Assembly: GCA_934680015.1 (NCBI GenBank)
Contig: CAKUSP010000009.1
Coordinates: 1 to 64,000, forward strand
Length of the DNA stretch: 64,000 nucleotides
Reading direction: 5' to 3'
Source of the DNA: an uncultured Bacteroidales bacterium
GTDB lineage: Bacteria > Bacteroidota > Bacteroidia > Bacteroidales > UBA932
A program made the translations under genes and the position numbers. Of this stretch, positions 46,644 through 55,862 are shown piece by piece; within the stretch, counting starts at the first letter, position 1, and every line of letters begins with the position of its first letter. The notes beneath the pieces are model-generated. The model had not been told where the DNA came from. It searched no databases and saw only the letters and a list, made by a program, of their open reading frames with translations.

Positions 46644-48281
46644 TTAATCAAAAGTAGTTTCATTACTAACGCCAGTCCATGCCTTCACCTCAAAATACAC
46701 TAAACCAGTCTCCGTAGCATAATGGACATATACCTTTATGTTCAAGTCGTCATTACGACATATATCGGTAAGATTGACTGCCTGACCAGTATTATCGATT
46801 ACCTTTAAATGGGAAACATTGAAATACAAATCCTTAAGCGCTTCTGCATTATCGGAAGTGCCCACCAAATGAGTATCGCTTACCTTAACCTCCTGAACAG
46901 GAACAAACAACCACCTGTTATGATAAAGTGAGCTATTATCCATGCAATAAAGTCTTTCGTCATCTTCTCGTTTAGTATACAGATAGTATGGCGAATACTT
47001 GGTACCATTTGAGTGATATTTAAACCGATCATAGCACAGATAAGTCGATTCCGCGCTAGTGTCTTCCAAATGTATAGTGCCCGCCTGTGATGTCATCTCC
47101 ACATCTAAAGATGTTTTGATGTTCATATAAAATTCCGAAGATGCATTTTGAATATTACACTGGTAAGCATCTTGATTACTTACCTTCTGGTAGTTCTTAA
47201 AGTACCACAGATAATCCTTCAGGTTATCCTGAACTAAAAGAAGGTCCAGGCTCGGGCGATTTCTTCCACGAAGGACATTGTCGTCTCCATAGATGTAATA
47301 TGTCGAGCCTTGATTCAATATTAGATAAGGCGTGCCTTCATTAAAAGAACTGGACGCTGTAGAAAGAGAAGCCTCGTAAGAAATTCTTTCGACTGATTCC
47401 ACCTTAGCCGAAGTAACATTCCGTCCGAAAAGCCCACCTCGAAGATGCAGCACCATTCCATCCATCGAGCCAGGTCCTGTTTCATAAACAAATTGATTCA
47501 TAAAGGTGCGGCCCTGACCTGGTTCTATATACTCTTCCGTAACATCACTTACTTCATATTTTATAAAGTCTGTTTCTTGAGAGTCTGCTGGCAAATCATG
47601 ACCGCTTTTATGAAAAAGATAGGACTTAGTAGGATTCCCCTGACTTAAAGCCACATGGTTCATAAACAGGTTACAATCAATAGTGTTATTCTGCACACTC
47701 ACTCTAACCCTTCCGCAAGTGCGCACCATTTCTATAGCGAATTTATTTTCTCCAGCACCTACAGAAATATCTTTTACAATAGAAAGAGGCATGCATTTGT
47801 CTGTATAATCCACTCCAAAAGGGGGTTCAAGACTTGCGCCCACCGCCGGTAGTTCCGCTCCCAAAAAGACATCATCAATCACACTGCCAGCTATATAAGC
47901 GGACATCGTCTTCTTAAGAGAATTTGGGATATTGGCGACTATATATACAGTGTAAGCACCACGCGTCATATTCGCTACCCTCACCGAGGCTGTTTTCCCA
48001 TCCTCGGCTATCTGGATACGATTATTATCCGCATTATCTGAAGATAGTGTACTTATATACGCCGTCACCTTTCCAGTTTCATCCGCTATCCAAATAGACA
48101 AATCAGAAAAAATGTCACCCCCCTCAGGAGTAGCTGACTTTACCCGATTTGCACACGAAAGCGAAAGAGTGATGTTAGCATCCTCATGCACTTCCTCCTT
48201 GTCAGGGAGATTGGCATGTTCACATCTGGTAAAAAGCAAAAGCCCAAATAATAAACAATATGACAAATGCGTCTTTCCCAT
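46644..48281 (-). CDS. Fimbrial minor-subunit lipoprotein
   Basis: This 545-residue lipoprotein has lipobox FTRC (C20). The N-terminal half has FimB/Mfa2-like strands (SDLSIWIADETGKV, RGAYTVYIVANIP). The C-terminal half is unassigned and repeats Tyr-rich strands. It lies between the last fimbrillin and the tip-type protein, 9 and 1 bases from its neighbours, so it is probably an adaptor or minor tip-complex subunit. That role is an inference from order. Confidence 0.65.
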   Translation of the reverse strand: MGKTHLSYCLLFGLLLFTRCEHANLPDKEEVHEDANITLSLSCANRVKSATPEGGDIFSDLSIWIADETGKVTAYISTLSSDNADNNRIQIAEDGKTASVRVANMTRGAYTVYIVANIPNSLKKTMSAYIAGSVIDDVFLGAELPAVGASLEPPFGVDYTDKCMPLSIVKDISVGAGENKFAIEMVRTCGRVRVSVQNNTIDCNLFMNHVALSQGNPTKSYLFHKSGHDLPADSQETDFIKYEVSDVTEEYIEPGQGRTFMNQFVYETGPGSMDGMVLHLRGGLFGRNVTSAKVESVERISYEASLSTASSSFNEGTPYLILNQGSTYYIYGDDNVLRGRNRPSLDLLLVQDNLKDYLWYFKNYQKVSNQDAYQCNIQNASSEFYMNIKTSLDVEMTSQAGTIHLEDTSAESTYLCYDRFKYHSNGTKYSPYYLYTKREDDERLYCMDNSSLYHNRWLFVPVQEVKVSDTHLVGTSDNAEALKDLYFNVSHLKVIDNTGQAVNLTDICRNDDLNIKVYVHYATETGLVYFEVKAWTGVSNETTFD

Positions 48282-48282
48282 T

Positions 48283-49335
48283 TTACAGATAAATATTCAC
48301 GTTAGATTGAAGTTCTGACCAATCCTTGATTGTCAATACAATATCAATATCAGACTTGTTCACAAGTAAAGAATAAACATATATTTTACCGGGCTTCCAG
48401 TCTATATCCGGTAAAGTAACACTCTGGTAAGCATCGCCTCCTGATCGCGTTTTAAAATAAACCTTTGTGGGCTGAGAATTAGCTTTTCGAGTCTGCGGAA
48501 CAGCATAGACCATATTGTCATTACCATCGAAAACCATAGTTGGGCTCTTCTGCCCAGCTTTATAGAATTGTTTCCCAAAAGTGCCCTTGTCTGCGGACCA
48601 TTCATAAAATTTTGAATCCGTGTCATAGGCCAACGCATACCATATCATCCTAGGTGTAAGTAGCGTACCTTCTTCATGCGTATAATGCAAGGTGCCAGTA
48701 CCTGTAAGACCCGTTAGATAGAAATTTTCCAAATAGTCTGAATAATCGTCTTCTATATCAGAAATATTTTTAAATGCTATCTCAAACTTAAGACCAGAAA
48801 GAGCATGTGCAAAATCAAAACTGACAGGCTGTCTTATAGCCTCTATTGTAGCTTCTACTTCCTTAAAAGCTACTAACAAATCTTCATTTCCCGCTGCCAC
48901 ACTATATCCTATAATCATGTCATCTGCATCGGAAGACTGCAAATTTATAGCTGCCCCGCCATAGGGATGAAACGCCCTAAACCTATAAAATCTATTTATT
49001 TGCCAATTCTGCACTGGAGAATACACCCATTTGGACTGAGCACTATCATAACCAACCATCTGAGCGTCTGATGTAGGAAAGACATTACTCCCACTAGCAG
49101 TTTCAAAACTAATATTATTATAGATACCGAAAACTCCCATAGGTGCATCTATAATATTATCATTAGTAGTTTTATTTACATCTGCTCCAGCACCTGACTT
49201 AAGAGTTCTTACTTGTGGGGCCAATGCTATCGGATAGAGATCCCCTACCTGCTCATTTCTAGAACAAGCTGTCAAGGCTAACACTGCCAATATTCCAATG
49301 ACTTTTAGTGCTCTCATTCTTCTATTTTTATTCAC
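48283..49335 (-). CDS. Fimbrillin-family (Mfa_like) lipoprotein 5
   Basis: This 350-residue lipoprotein has lipobox LTAC (near residue 24). Fimbrillin pattern: VQNWQINRFYRFRAFHPYGG, then FDFAHALSGLKFEIAF, and a C-terminal VLTIKDWSELQSNVNIYL donor-strand-like segment. It differs more from the others than they do from each other. Start overlaps the upstream gene by 8 bases. Likely a fimbrial subunit that assembles by strand exchange after lipoprotein processing. Confidence 0.78.
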   Translation of the reverse strand: MNKNRRMRALKVIGILAVLALTACSRNEQVGDLYPIALAPQVRTLKSGAGADVNKTTNDNIIDAPMGVFGIYNNISFETASGSNVFPTSDAQMVGYDSAQSKWVYSPVQNWQINRFYRFRAFHPYGGAAINLQSSDADDMIIGYSVAAGNEDLLVAFKEVEATIEAIRQPVSFDFAHALSGLKFEIAFKNISDIEDDYSDYLENFYLTGLTGTGTLHYTHEEGTLLTPRMIWYALAYDTDSKFYEWSADKGTFGKQFYKAGQKSPTMVFDGNDNMVYAVPQTRKANSQPTKVYFKTRSGGDAYQSVTLPDIDWKPGKIYVYSLLVNKSDIDIVLTIKDWSELQSNVNIYL

Positions 49336-50332
49336 CTACATTCACATCCGATCCAGATGCATGTGTCCAATTCTCCACACTACCTGTAAAATCTATAGGA
49401 TATTGTCCCACACCTACATATATCGTGTATGTATATGAAAATCCCATATCCCATTCAGATGTTCTAAAATGATTTACAAATAACAATGTCGCGCTTTTAT
49501 CTTCACTAACCCCATTTATAGTCGAAGTATATTCTATTACCAGGCTCGCTGAATCTGAAAGCATCTGGGGTATCATCACCATGGAATCACCCAAAACTAC
49601 CGAAGATGCCGTCAAGGCAGTCTTAGTCGAAGACACATCGTATCCGGTACTGGACAGCGAAGAAAGATTAGACCACGAATCATTATCGTATCCGCCTCTT
49701 TTATAATCTCCTTTCAGGTAAATTCCTGTTAAATAGACGTGCTTTATGATTATGGTGGGGTCTCCTTGCGCATAAGGGGAAATAGCCGCCTTAAAAGTAA
49801 GTTTTGCAAGTTTATGTTTAAAGTGTGTAGGCACGCCGCTATATGAGCCAAGCGTCTCGTTTTTTTTCTTATCCTTAGCTATATCCGCCACCAAAATAGT
49901 CTGGTCATCAAACGGCTGTGAGCGGTATGTGCTTACATTCCACCCACTAAAACTAATGCCATCGACAGTAATGGATGGTGTTACCTTCGGCTGCCGATAC
50001 GAGAAAAAAGTCAAAGTTCCTGTAGAAGGCCAGTGGAATTCTGTCTGGGTGCACCATAAAGATTCGCTAAAAGACACCTTTTGATTCTGTAGTCTATCCC
50101 AGCCATCTCGATATATTGAAGCTGAAGACTTATTGTCATCCCAGCTACCAGAACGTAGATAATAAGCAGTGGAATAAAAGGAAAATTCCTTAGGGAAAGC
50201 CACGACGACTTTGCTAGAAGTCACATCATAGCATACACTTTGAGCCAAGGTGGGTTCGATCTCCTCCATTTTAGCACAAGACGCTACGCATACCAAGCAC
50301 ATGAGAGCAATATAACTAAAACTATACTTCAT
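49328..50332 (-). CDS. Fimbrillin-family (Mfa_like) lipoprotein 4
   Basis: This 334-residue lipoprotein has lipobox VASC (near residue 19). Mfa pattern: QTEFHWPSTGTLTFFSYRQP, then PTHFKHKLAKLTFKA and a C-terminal YPIDFTGSVENWTHASGS. An N-terminal YYLRSGSWDD segment is shared with fimbrillin 1. A probable fimbrial shaft or accessory subunit. Confidence 0.8.
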   Translation of the reverse strand: MKYSFSYIALMCLVCVASCAKMEEIEPTLAQSVCYDVTSSKVVVAFPKEFSFYSTAYYLRSGSWDDNKSSASIYRDGWDRLQNQKVSFSESLWCTQTEFHWPSTGTLTFFSYRQPKVTPSITVDGISFSGWNVSTYRSQPFDDQTILVADIAKDKKKNETLGSYSGVPTHFKHKLAKLTFKAAISPYAQGDPTIIIKHVYLTGIYLKGDYKRGGYDNDSWSNLSSLSSTGYDVSSTKTALTASSVVLGDSMVMIPQMLSDSASLVIEYTSTINGVSEDKSATLLFVNHFRTSEWDMGFSYTYTIYVGVGQYPIDFTGSVENWTHASGSDVNVGE

Positions 50333-50336
50333 ACCA

Positions 50337-51413
50337 TTAAATGCTTATATCCACATCTTTCCCGCTCCAGTCATCCATCTGCGGTGCCCAATATATAACA
50401 CTCTGACTATCGGACACCTTAATAGTGAGCGTAATTTTCTTATTCATTTGAAGGCTAGAAGAAAACACCTCATAAAGAGGTACGGTTGCCTCCTTTGACT
50501 CCACTGTATAGTCATTACGATAAAAATCGTATTTAATTTTTAGATAAGGTACTTTAGTATAATCTGGATTATCTCCAGGATTATCAAATTCTTGAGGCAG
50601 AAGCATAATGCCATCTGGATACGCAGCCGATGCTACATCTTGAGCCGATGCAGAACTATATTCAATCTCCCTCCCCATGTCAGTGCCAGAAGTATTATAC
50701 CATATATAATCGTAGGCCTCACTTGACTTATCTACTGTCCACTGGCCAATAGCCGATGCAGAAGTTACTATACCGCTAATGTAACTTCCCTGCTGGCTAT
50801 AATTTCCAATTGTTATGTTTTTTAGATAAAATTTATACCCCTTTGACGAATAATCTTTAAGGGTTGTCACTTTAAATGAAACTAATTTCGATAGCTTATG
50901 TCTAAAAACCGTAGGCACTCCCACATATCCAGCGTAGGAGGCATTGGCTTTCATACCGCTTTGAACATCAGAGACCATAAAATCTACATCTTGGTGCTCA
51001 TGCACATCCCAAGAGTTTAGCTGAATGCCGGTGTAATTGGCCGAAGAAACATTTACATTGGCCTTTACTTTTGAAGGGCTGTATGCCATAAATGTGAGTG
51101 ATCCATCTTTAGGCCAATAATACACCATAGAAGCATTCCGCCATAATCCGCCGTTATATGAAATTTCGGCGTCGCTGATATAGTGCTGTACCTGGCTTTC
51201 GTAGTTTCCTACGCCCCATTTTACTCCATCAGGAACATACCATACATTGGAAATAAATGGGCAATTGGTATCATAGGCAGAAGCCGCCTTAGTGGAAATC
51301 ACATTATATACAATCTCCGCTTTAGGGCACACCATAGTCGTCTCATTTTTCGAACAAGACCCTAACACCCATAACATCAAGCCAGGCAGTATTACTATAT
51401 CTTTGAATTTCAT
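50337..51413 (-). CDS. Fimbrillin-family (Mfa_like) lipoprotein 3
   Basis: This 358-residue lipoprotein has lipobox LGSC (near residue 19). Mfa pattern: MVYYWPKDGSLTFMAYSPSK, PTVFRHKLSKLVSFKV, and a C-terminal VIYWAPQMDDWSGKDVDISI. It lies 4 bases from the next gene and abuts the previous one. Probable fimbrial subunit. Confidence 0.82.
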   Translation of the reverse strand: MKFKDIVILPGLMLWVLGSCSKNETTMVCPKAEIVYNVISTKAASAYDTNCPFISNVWYVPDGVKWGVGNYESQVQHYISDAEISYNGGLWRNASMVYYWPKDGSLTFMAYSPSKVKANVNVSSANYTGIQLNSWDVHEHQDVDFMVSDVQSGMKANASYAGYVGVPTVFRHKLSKLVSFKVTTLKDYSSKGYKFYLKNITIGNYSQQGSYISGIVTSASAIGQWTVDKSSEAYDYIWYNTSGTDMGREIEYSSASAQDVASAAYPDGIMLLPQEFDNPGDNPDYTKVPYLKIKYDFYRNDYTVESKEATVPLYEVFSSSLQMNKKITLTIKVSDSQSVIYWAPQMDDWSGKDVDISI

Positions 51414-52487
51414 TTAAAATTGTACAGGGTTAGAAACAACTGTCTCCCAATCAACTACAGAAGGAACCCAATAAATACGATCAAGACCCATCTTTATCGT
51501 ATAGGTGTACTTCTTATTCTGCTCCCAAGCACCGTGAAGTGAAACCATATCCGATGTCGCTACAAGCTTTTCTGTAGCAAAGTTTGTAGCATCAGTGTAA
51601 GTCTTTATGGTATATTCTACTTTAATCTGCTGATTTCCTGCTGTGTGAGTTTGAGGAAGTACAAGACGGTATCCATTAACATCGCTTGTAGTATTGTATT
51701 TTCCTGCTGCAAGAGGAGTTGCAGATGTATTTTCATGCCATACCACATTATCAGCATCTGCATATGCAGACCACACGCTTGAAGAAAGAGCATCGTCAGT
51801 CAAAGTACCTGTCTCATAGATATTCACAAAAGATACCTTATCTATGATAAACTCCTTATCACCGGAAACAAACTCTTTTCCTGTACTTCCATCGTGACCG
51901 TTAGCATAGTCATGAAGAGTATTATCCAGAACAGTTTCGAAATTAATTCCCACCACCTGTGCCAATTTATGATGGAAAACTGTCTTCACTCCTGTTTTAA
52001 GTCCAGTTGCAGTCTCAGTATTGTGAGTAAGCCCAGACTGCTTTTCTGCTACCATAAGGTCTGTCTGCTGATGAGAAGCCACATTGTAATCCTTGAATTC
52101 AAGTCCGTCTTTTGTAGCGTTTACAGAAACATCACCACCCTCGGCATATTTGAATGGGCTATACGAATAAAAGGTAAGAGTACCCTTTTTAGGCCAATAG
52201 TAAGCAGTCGCTGTAGACCAGTAAGATACTGCATCCGCTGTGTAACTTACCTCACTTACAGGGATATATAACTCTGTAGTAGCACCTTCTACCTTATAAG
52301 CGGTAGTACCAAAGGTGTTAGTGGTACCATACACGATGCCATCGATTAGCGCTTTAGAAGTTTTAGCCTTGCTAATGGCTACATCAAAAGTAATTTGTTG
52401 CGAGTTTTCCGACTGTAACAAATCATTCTTCGAACATGCTGCTAATACACTACAAGCAGCAAGTGAAATAAAAACAACTTTCTTCAT
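51414..52487 (-). CDS. Fimbrillin-family (Mfa_like) lipoprotein 2
   Basis: This 357-residue lipoprotein has lipobox LAAC (near residue 18). Mfa pattern: TAYYWPKKGTLTFYSYSPFK, KTVFHHKLAQVVGINF, and a C-terminal IYWVPSVVDWETVVSNPVQF. Codon use looks more restricted than in the neighbouring fimbrillins, which may mean high expression; it is a candidate major subunit. That reading is impressionistic. Confidence 0.82.
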   Translation of the reverse strand: MKKVVFISLAACSVLAACSKNDLLQSENSQQITFDVAISKAKTSKALIDGIVYGTTNTFGTTAYKVEGATTELYIPVSEVSYTADAVSYWSTATAYYWPKKGTLTFYSYSPFKYAEGGDVSVNATKDGLEFKDYNVASHQQTDLMVAEKQSGLTHNTETATGLKTGVKTVFHHKLAQVVGINFETVLDNTLHDYANGHDGSTGKEFVSGDKEFIIDKVSFVNIYETGTLTDDALSSSVWSAYADADNVVWHENTSATPLAAGKYNTTSDVNGYRLVLPQTHTAGNQQIKVEYTIKTYTDATNFATEKLVATSDMVSLHGAWEQNKKYTYTIKMGLDRIYWVPSVVDWETVVSNPVQF

Positions 52488-52496
52488 ATCAATAAA

Positions 52497-53504
52497 TTAA
52501 ATATTAGTTCCATTTACAGTTCCTACTTCCCAATCCACAACATCCGGAGCCCAAAGTATCTCTTCAAGACCAAAGGTTATAGTAAGAGTATATTTTTTCC
52601 CCGCTTCCCAATTATTTGGATACAAATCATTAAGTGATTTCTCTATGCGAACATTTTGAACAGCTTCTACCCCATAATTAGTCGTGATAGTATACTCTAT
52701 CTCAAGTTTCTGGGTATTATCTAAATTCTGTGGAAGCACATATTTATAATCGTCTACGTTCGGAGTCAAATCTACACCAGTGCTGGTTACCTGCGTATCT
52801 CCTGTAAATACAGGGAAGGAACCGTTTTTTGTAGCACTTGACCACCCTGTGGCCTGAGAATAATCCTTTTTGACTTCTACTCCGTTTAGAGTTATAGATT
52901 TCACCTTAAATGTTACTCCAGCATAATCAGACTCTGTTTTAACATTGAAAATCAGATAGCTCTGAATATGTCTAAACTGAGTAAGGACACCCTGTTTCCA
53001 TGTATGTCCGTTATTTCCTTCGAATGAGGTGGTATTACTGCTCTGGTCCTTTGCTATATCCGCTACCAAAAGGTCCTTATTGACATTCTTCATAATAGAA
53101 TAGCCAGAAAATTTAATACCTTCCTTATCACAAGACACCGTTGTTTCCGTATCTACAATTGGAGAAGGAGTATTATCTGACCAAGCGAAGAATGTAAGAG
53201 TCCCCGCTTTAGGCCAATAGTAACTGGTCGTCGGATTCTTCCAGCACTGATTGGCAGTATCATACGAAATCTCCGCATTCTTCAGATACTCTACGGCAAC
53301 ATTCTTATCGGCATCCCATGTCTTCCCTTTTTCAAGATAATAAGCAAATGAGAAGAAATGATTGTCTTCACTAAAACCTGAGACGGCTTTAGTACTAATG
53401 GTCTGGAAAGTAATCTCACGAGGAGATTCCGAAACCACGACTTCGTTTTTTGTGCACCCAGCCATAACTGCTATGGCAAAAGCTGCTGTAAAAATTTTTT
53501 TCAT
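52497..53504 (-). CDS. Fimbrillin-family (Mfa_like) lipoprotein 1
   Basis: This 335-residue lipoprotein has lipobox MAGC (near residue 17). Mfa pattern: TSYYWPKAGTLTFFAWSDN, LTQFRHIQSYLIFNV, and a C-terminal ILWAPDVVDWEVGTVNGTNI. It is the first fimbrillin after the DUF5119 anchor. An ATG two codons earlier (53510) is also possible. Confidence 0.82.
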   Translation of the reverse strand: MKKIFTAAFAIAVMAGCTKNEVVVSESPREITFQTISTKAVSGFSEDNHFFSFAYYLEKGKTWDADKNVAVEYLKNAEISYDTANQCWKNPTTSYYWPKAGTLTFFAWSDNTPSPIVDTETTVSCDKEGIKFSGYSIMKNVNKDLLVADIAKDQSSNTTSFEGNNGHTWKQGVLTQFRHIQSYLIFNVKTESDYAGVTFKVKSITLNGVEVKKDYSQATGWSSATKNGSFPVFTGDTQVTSTGVDLTPNVDDYKYVLPQNLDNTQKLEIEYTITTNYGVEAVQNVRIEKSLNDLYPNNWEAGKKYTLTITFGLEEILWAPDVVDWEVGTVNGTNI

Positions 53505-53530
53505 ACACATTTTATTTATTAAATTATTAT

Positions 53531-54526
53531 TTACATCGTTACATCATAATGCTCCTCTTCCCAATCCTTCACTGTAGGGTCAAAACCACCTCCTCCTGGA
53601 GTCGGTGGAGTGATAGGTTTAGGAATATCAATTACATCATCTATTAAAAGCCAATGATGTTTTATACATATCTCACTTTTAAAAAGATCTGTAATGTTGT
53701 ATTTTTTCTCCACACGCGTTCCATCCGAAGTTACTATATCAAAATCAAGATACAATTCATTCACCCCATCCGGAATACGTCCAAAAGTATTGAATACATT
53801 ACAAACCACAGAAGATCCCTTATCCTCGCTGGTAATAAGAGGAATGTTGATAGAGCATGACTCATCCGTTTCTACCTGCCGACTAGTTACTCCTATTCCA
53901 GGAGTCATGTCCGTAAGGACAGCACGAGCCGAGGATATATACTCTGCTCCACTCACTCCTACCTGTAAATAATACGACTCTACAAGGGTAGTAGCCTCCA
54001 TCTCTATAGTATATATTCCGTTATGATAAGGAATATTCAGTCCATCACTACAAGCAGATACAATGTGCTCAGGCTGGTATCTAAGCGATTGGCCTGGAAG
54101 AGTTTTTACCTCACTTTCAGGGATCAGATCCGTGTAAGCTCTTATCGAGCCGTAACTACTCTGGCCCTCCACCAGAGAATGCTCTTCACCGAATTGATAG
54201 GCAACTACTCTGTAATCTCCTGGTAGTATCGATATATCCCCGGAAATGCTTCTCACGCCATCTTTACTACTTACTGATGAGATAAAACTTTCTGCTAAAA
54301 GTTCATTCCCTGATGCATTGTAAAAGAGAACGTGCATTACCTCAGGTGATATGGTAGGCACAACTATATTCGGATTATAAATATCACAAGTCACATTCTG
54401 AACATTCTCGACATTAATACTTACCTTTATGCGCGTATAAAAATCAGGATCTTCAAGTGGGCGTCGCACACAAGAGAATAGGCCTAAAACCATCAGCATA
54501 AAAGGGATAAAACTACTGAACTTCAT
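53531..54526 (-). CDS. DUF5119/FimB-Mfa2-like fimbrial anchor lipoprotein
   Basis: This 331-residue lipoprotein has lipobox LFSC and the DUF5119-type start RRPLEDPDFYTRIKVSIN. A FimB/Mfa2-like body (SGDISILPGDYRVVAYQFGE) follows, with a Pro/Gly-rich stretch near the C-terminus (PITPPTPGGGGFDP). Such proteins sit directly after a DUF3575 gene in Bacteroidales fimbrial loci and probably anchor the fimbria or terminate its growth. It is second in the operon. Confidence 0.8.
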   Translation of the reverse strand: MKFSSFIPFMLMVLGLFSCVRRPLEDPDFYTRIKVSINVENVQNVTCDIYNPNIVVPTISPEVMHVLFYNASGNELLAESFISSVSSKDGVRSISGDISILPGDYRVVAYQFGEEHSLVEGQSSYGSIRAYTDLIPESEVKTLPGQSLRYQPEHIVSACSDGLNIPYHNGIYTIEMEATTLVESYYLQVGVSGAEYISSARAVLTDMTPGIGVTSRQVETDESCSINIPLITSEDKGSSVVCNVFNTFGRIPDGVNELYLDFDIVTSDGTRVEKKYNITDLFKSEICIKHHWLLIDDVIDIPKPITPPTPGGGGFDPTVKDWEEEHYDVTM

Positions 54527-54527
54527 A

Positions 54528-55766
54528 TCAATATTTCCTTTTATGAGATGAATAAATAGGGAGAATAACGCTTACCGACGCTCCCACCGGCCCCCATAAA
54601 GTGTATTTTCCCACTTTATAAGGGTCCCTAAACAGATGTTCATAATCAAGGCTTGGCTGATAATGCCTGTAGTCTGACGATAAATAACCTAGACTAAGTC
54701 CAAGTTCCACTCTAAAATACTTTCGTATTGGGAAAACATAGCCTAGCGTAGCCCCAACAGACCAATACTCTCCTTGATAACAAAGGGATTTATCCCACTG
54801 AAGGTCGTATTGAGCGGTCTTTCCATATATTCCTGCATACCACCCACTCATGCGCTGAGCATCTCGTGGCGCTATATAGTAACGGCCCTCGATGACGAGT
54901 TCTTGAATCTGAAAAGCGTATTTTCGATCATGTGGGCCCCATGCCCACCACGGATTCAAATAATTAACACCCAGACTAAACGACTCACCTAACGGGATTT
55001 CTACTCCTACATTCAAAGCCGTTACCGCATCATATAGAATATTAGTCTTCACAGTAGCCAAAAGACTCTGGACTTTCTGCTCTTGAGGTGAAACAGATCT
55101 TTTCAATATTTCCTCGGGTGATCTAAGAGTATCTGCCAATTCGTCTTGAGGGATAACGGCCAATGCTTCACTCCACACACAAATCCATGTAGCCGCTCTT
55201 AAACGACGCATATAATTTTTCTTCAAGTAGTTCCAGGTAACTCCAGAGTCAAGATTCTTAATTCTCCATTTCCTTGTTTCTTCTCCTATTCCTTCTGCAT
55301 GTAGAATACGAAGCAATGCTTCTCTATTAGGTCGGAAATAGTTCTGCTCGACTAAAGCAGTAAGACCTGGCCAGTTTTCAGCTAGCGGACTGATTTTAAT
55401 CTTCCCATCGTCGAGTTTCCCGTTTTTACTTAAATGAAGCAATAGGGATTTCGCTGCTTGCGCACGCTTTTCAGACAGCCACTTATTGTGAGGATAACCG
55501 CCTTCCGGAGAAGCCCATGCATATACGGTTATACTATCTACATGCTGCGCATTATTCAGGTAATATCGGATTCTGGCTATAGACTTACCGTTGTCTAGAT
55601 AATCCGGATCTACATCTATCTTGTCAAATCTGTAATGAATCGTAAACTCCTCCCTAGACCTAGATAACTCAAAAGACTTTTCTGCCTGGGCATTTGCTGG
55701 AGCCCAGAAGAAAAAAGCGATACTAACTAGCACCGCGGAAACGATTTTACCATAATTAGAAATCAT
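54528..55766 (-). CDS. DUF3575 outer-membrane protein with OmpA-like N-terminal region
   Basis: This 412-residue protein has a signal peptide (about 1-29, SIAFFFWAPANAQA). The N-terminal half resembles an OmpA-like/peptidoglycan-binding fold (ITVYAWASPEGGYPHNKWLS followed by KRAQAAKSLL). The C-terminal half is a DUF3575-type barrel segment (TNILYDAVTALNVGVEIPLG, GLSLGYLSSDYRHY). This family occurs at the head of fimbrial operons. The ATG at 55766 was chosen over a GTG one codon earlier (55769). It starts about 24 bases after the promoter. Confidence 0.82.
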   Translation of the reverse strand: MISNYGKIVSAVLVSIAFFFWAPANAQAEKSFELSRSREEFTIHYRFDKIDVDPDYLDNGKSIARIRYYLNNAQHVDSITVYAWASPEGGYPHNKWLSEKRAQAAKSLLLHLSKNGKLDDGKIKISPLAENWPGLTALVEQNYFRPNREALLRILHAEGIGEETRKWRIKNLDSGVTWNYLKKNYMRRLRAATWICVWSEALAVIPQDELADTLRSPEEILKRSVSPQEQKVQSLLATVKTNILYDAVTALNVGVEIPLGESFSLGVNYLNPWWAWGPHDRKYAFQIQELVIEGRYYIAPRDAQRMSGWYAGIYGKTAQYDLQWDKSLCYQGEYWSVGATLGYVFPIRKYFRVELGLSLGYLSSDYRHYQPSLDYEHLFRDPYKVGKYTLWGPVGASVSVILPIYSSHKRKY

Positions 55767-55789
55767 CACTGCTAACCATCACGGCTTCG

Positions 55790-55821
55790 CAAAGATAATA
55801 CATTACCCCCCCCCTTCCAAA
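55790..55821 (-). promoter_or_regulatory. Fimbrial operon promoter with a G9 tract in the spacer
   Basis: On the minus strand, TTTG (55821-55818), a 20-base spacer and TATCTTTG (55797-55790) give a full consensus match. Positions 55806-55814 of the spacer are a run of nine C on the plus strand (G9 on the transcribed strand). Transcription would start near 55783, about 17 bases before the ATG. Confidence 0.8.
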
Positions 55822-55855
55822 TTTTTTTAACAAAATTTTAATATTTTTTTAATAA
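55821..55855 (-). repeat. Pair of 13-bp direct repeats upstream of the fimbrial promoter
   Basis: ATTTTTTTAACAA (55821-55833) and ATTTTTTTAATAA (55843-55855) match at 12 of 13 positions and are 22 bases apart start to start, two helical turns. The nearer copy abuts the -33 element. That spacing is typical of LytTR-domain binding sites; the AT-rich content is a caution. Confidence 0.5.
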
Positions 55856-55862
55856 TTCACGA

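Noticed and set aside
55806-55814. The C9 run treated as an assembly artefact
   Set aside because: It cannot be excluded from the sequence, but the spacer is exactly 20 bases with nine C, which fits a working promoter, so it was kept as a finding.
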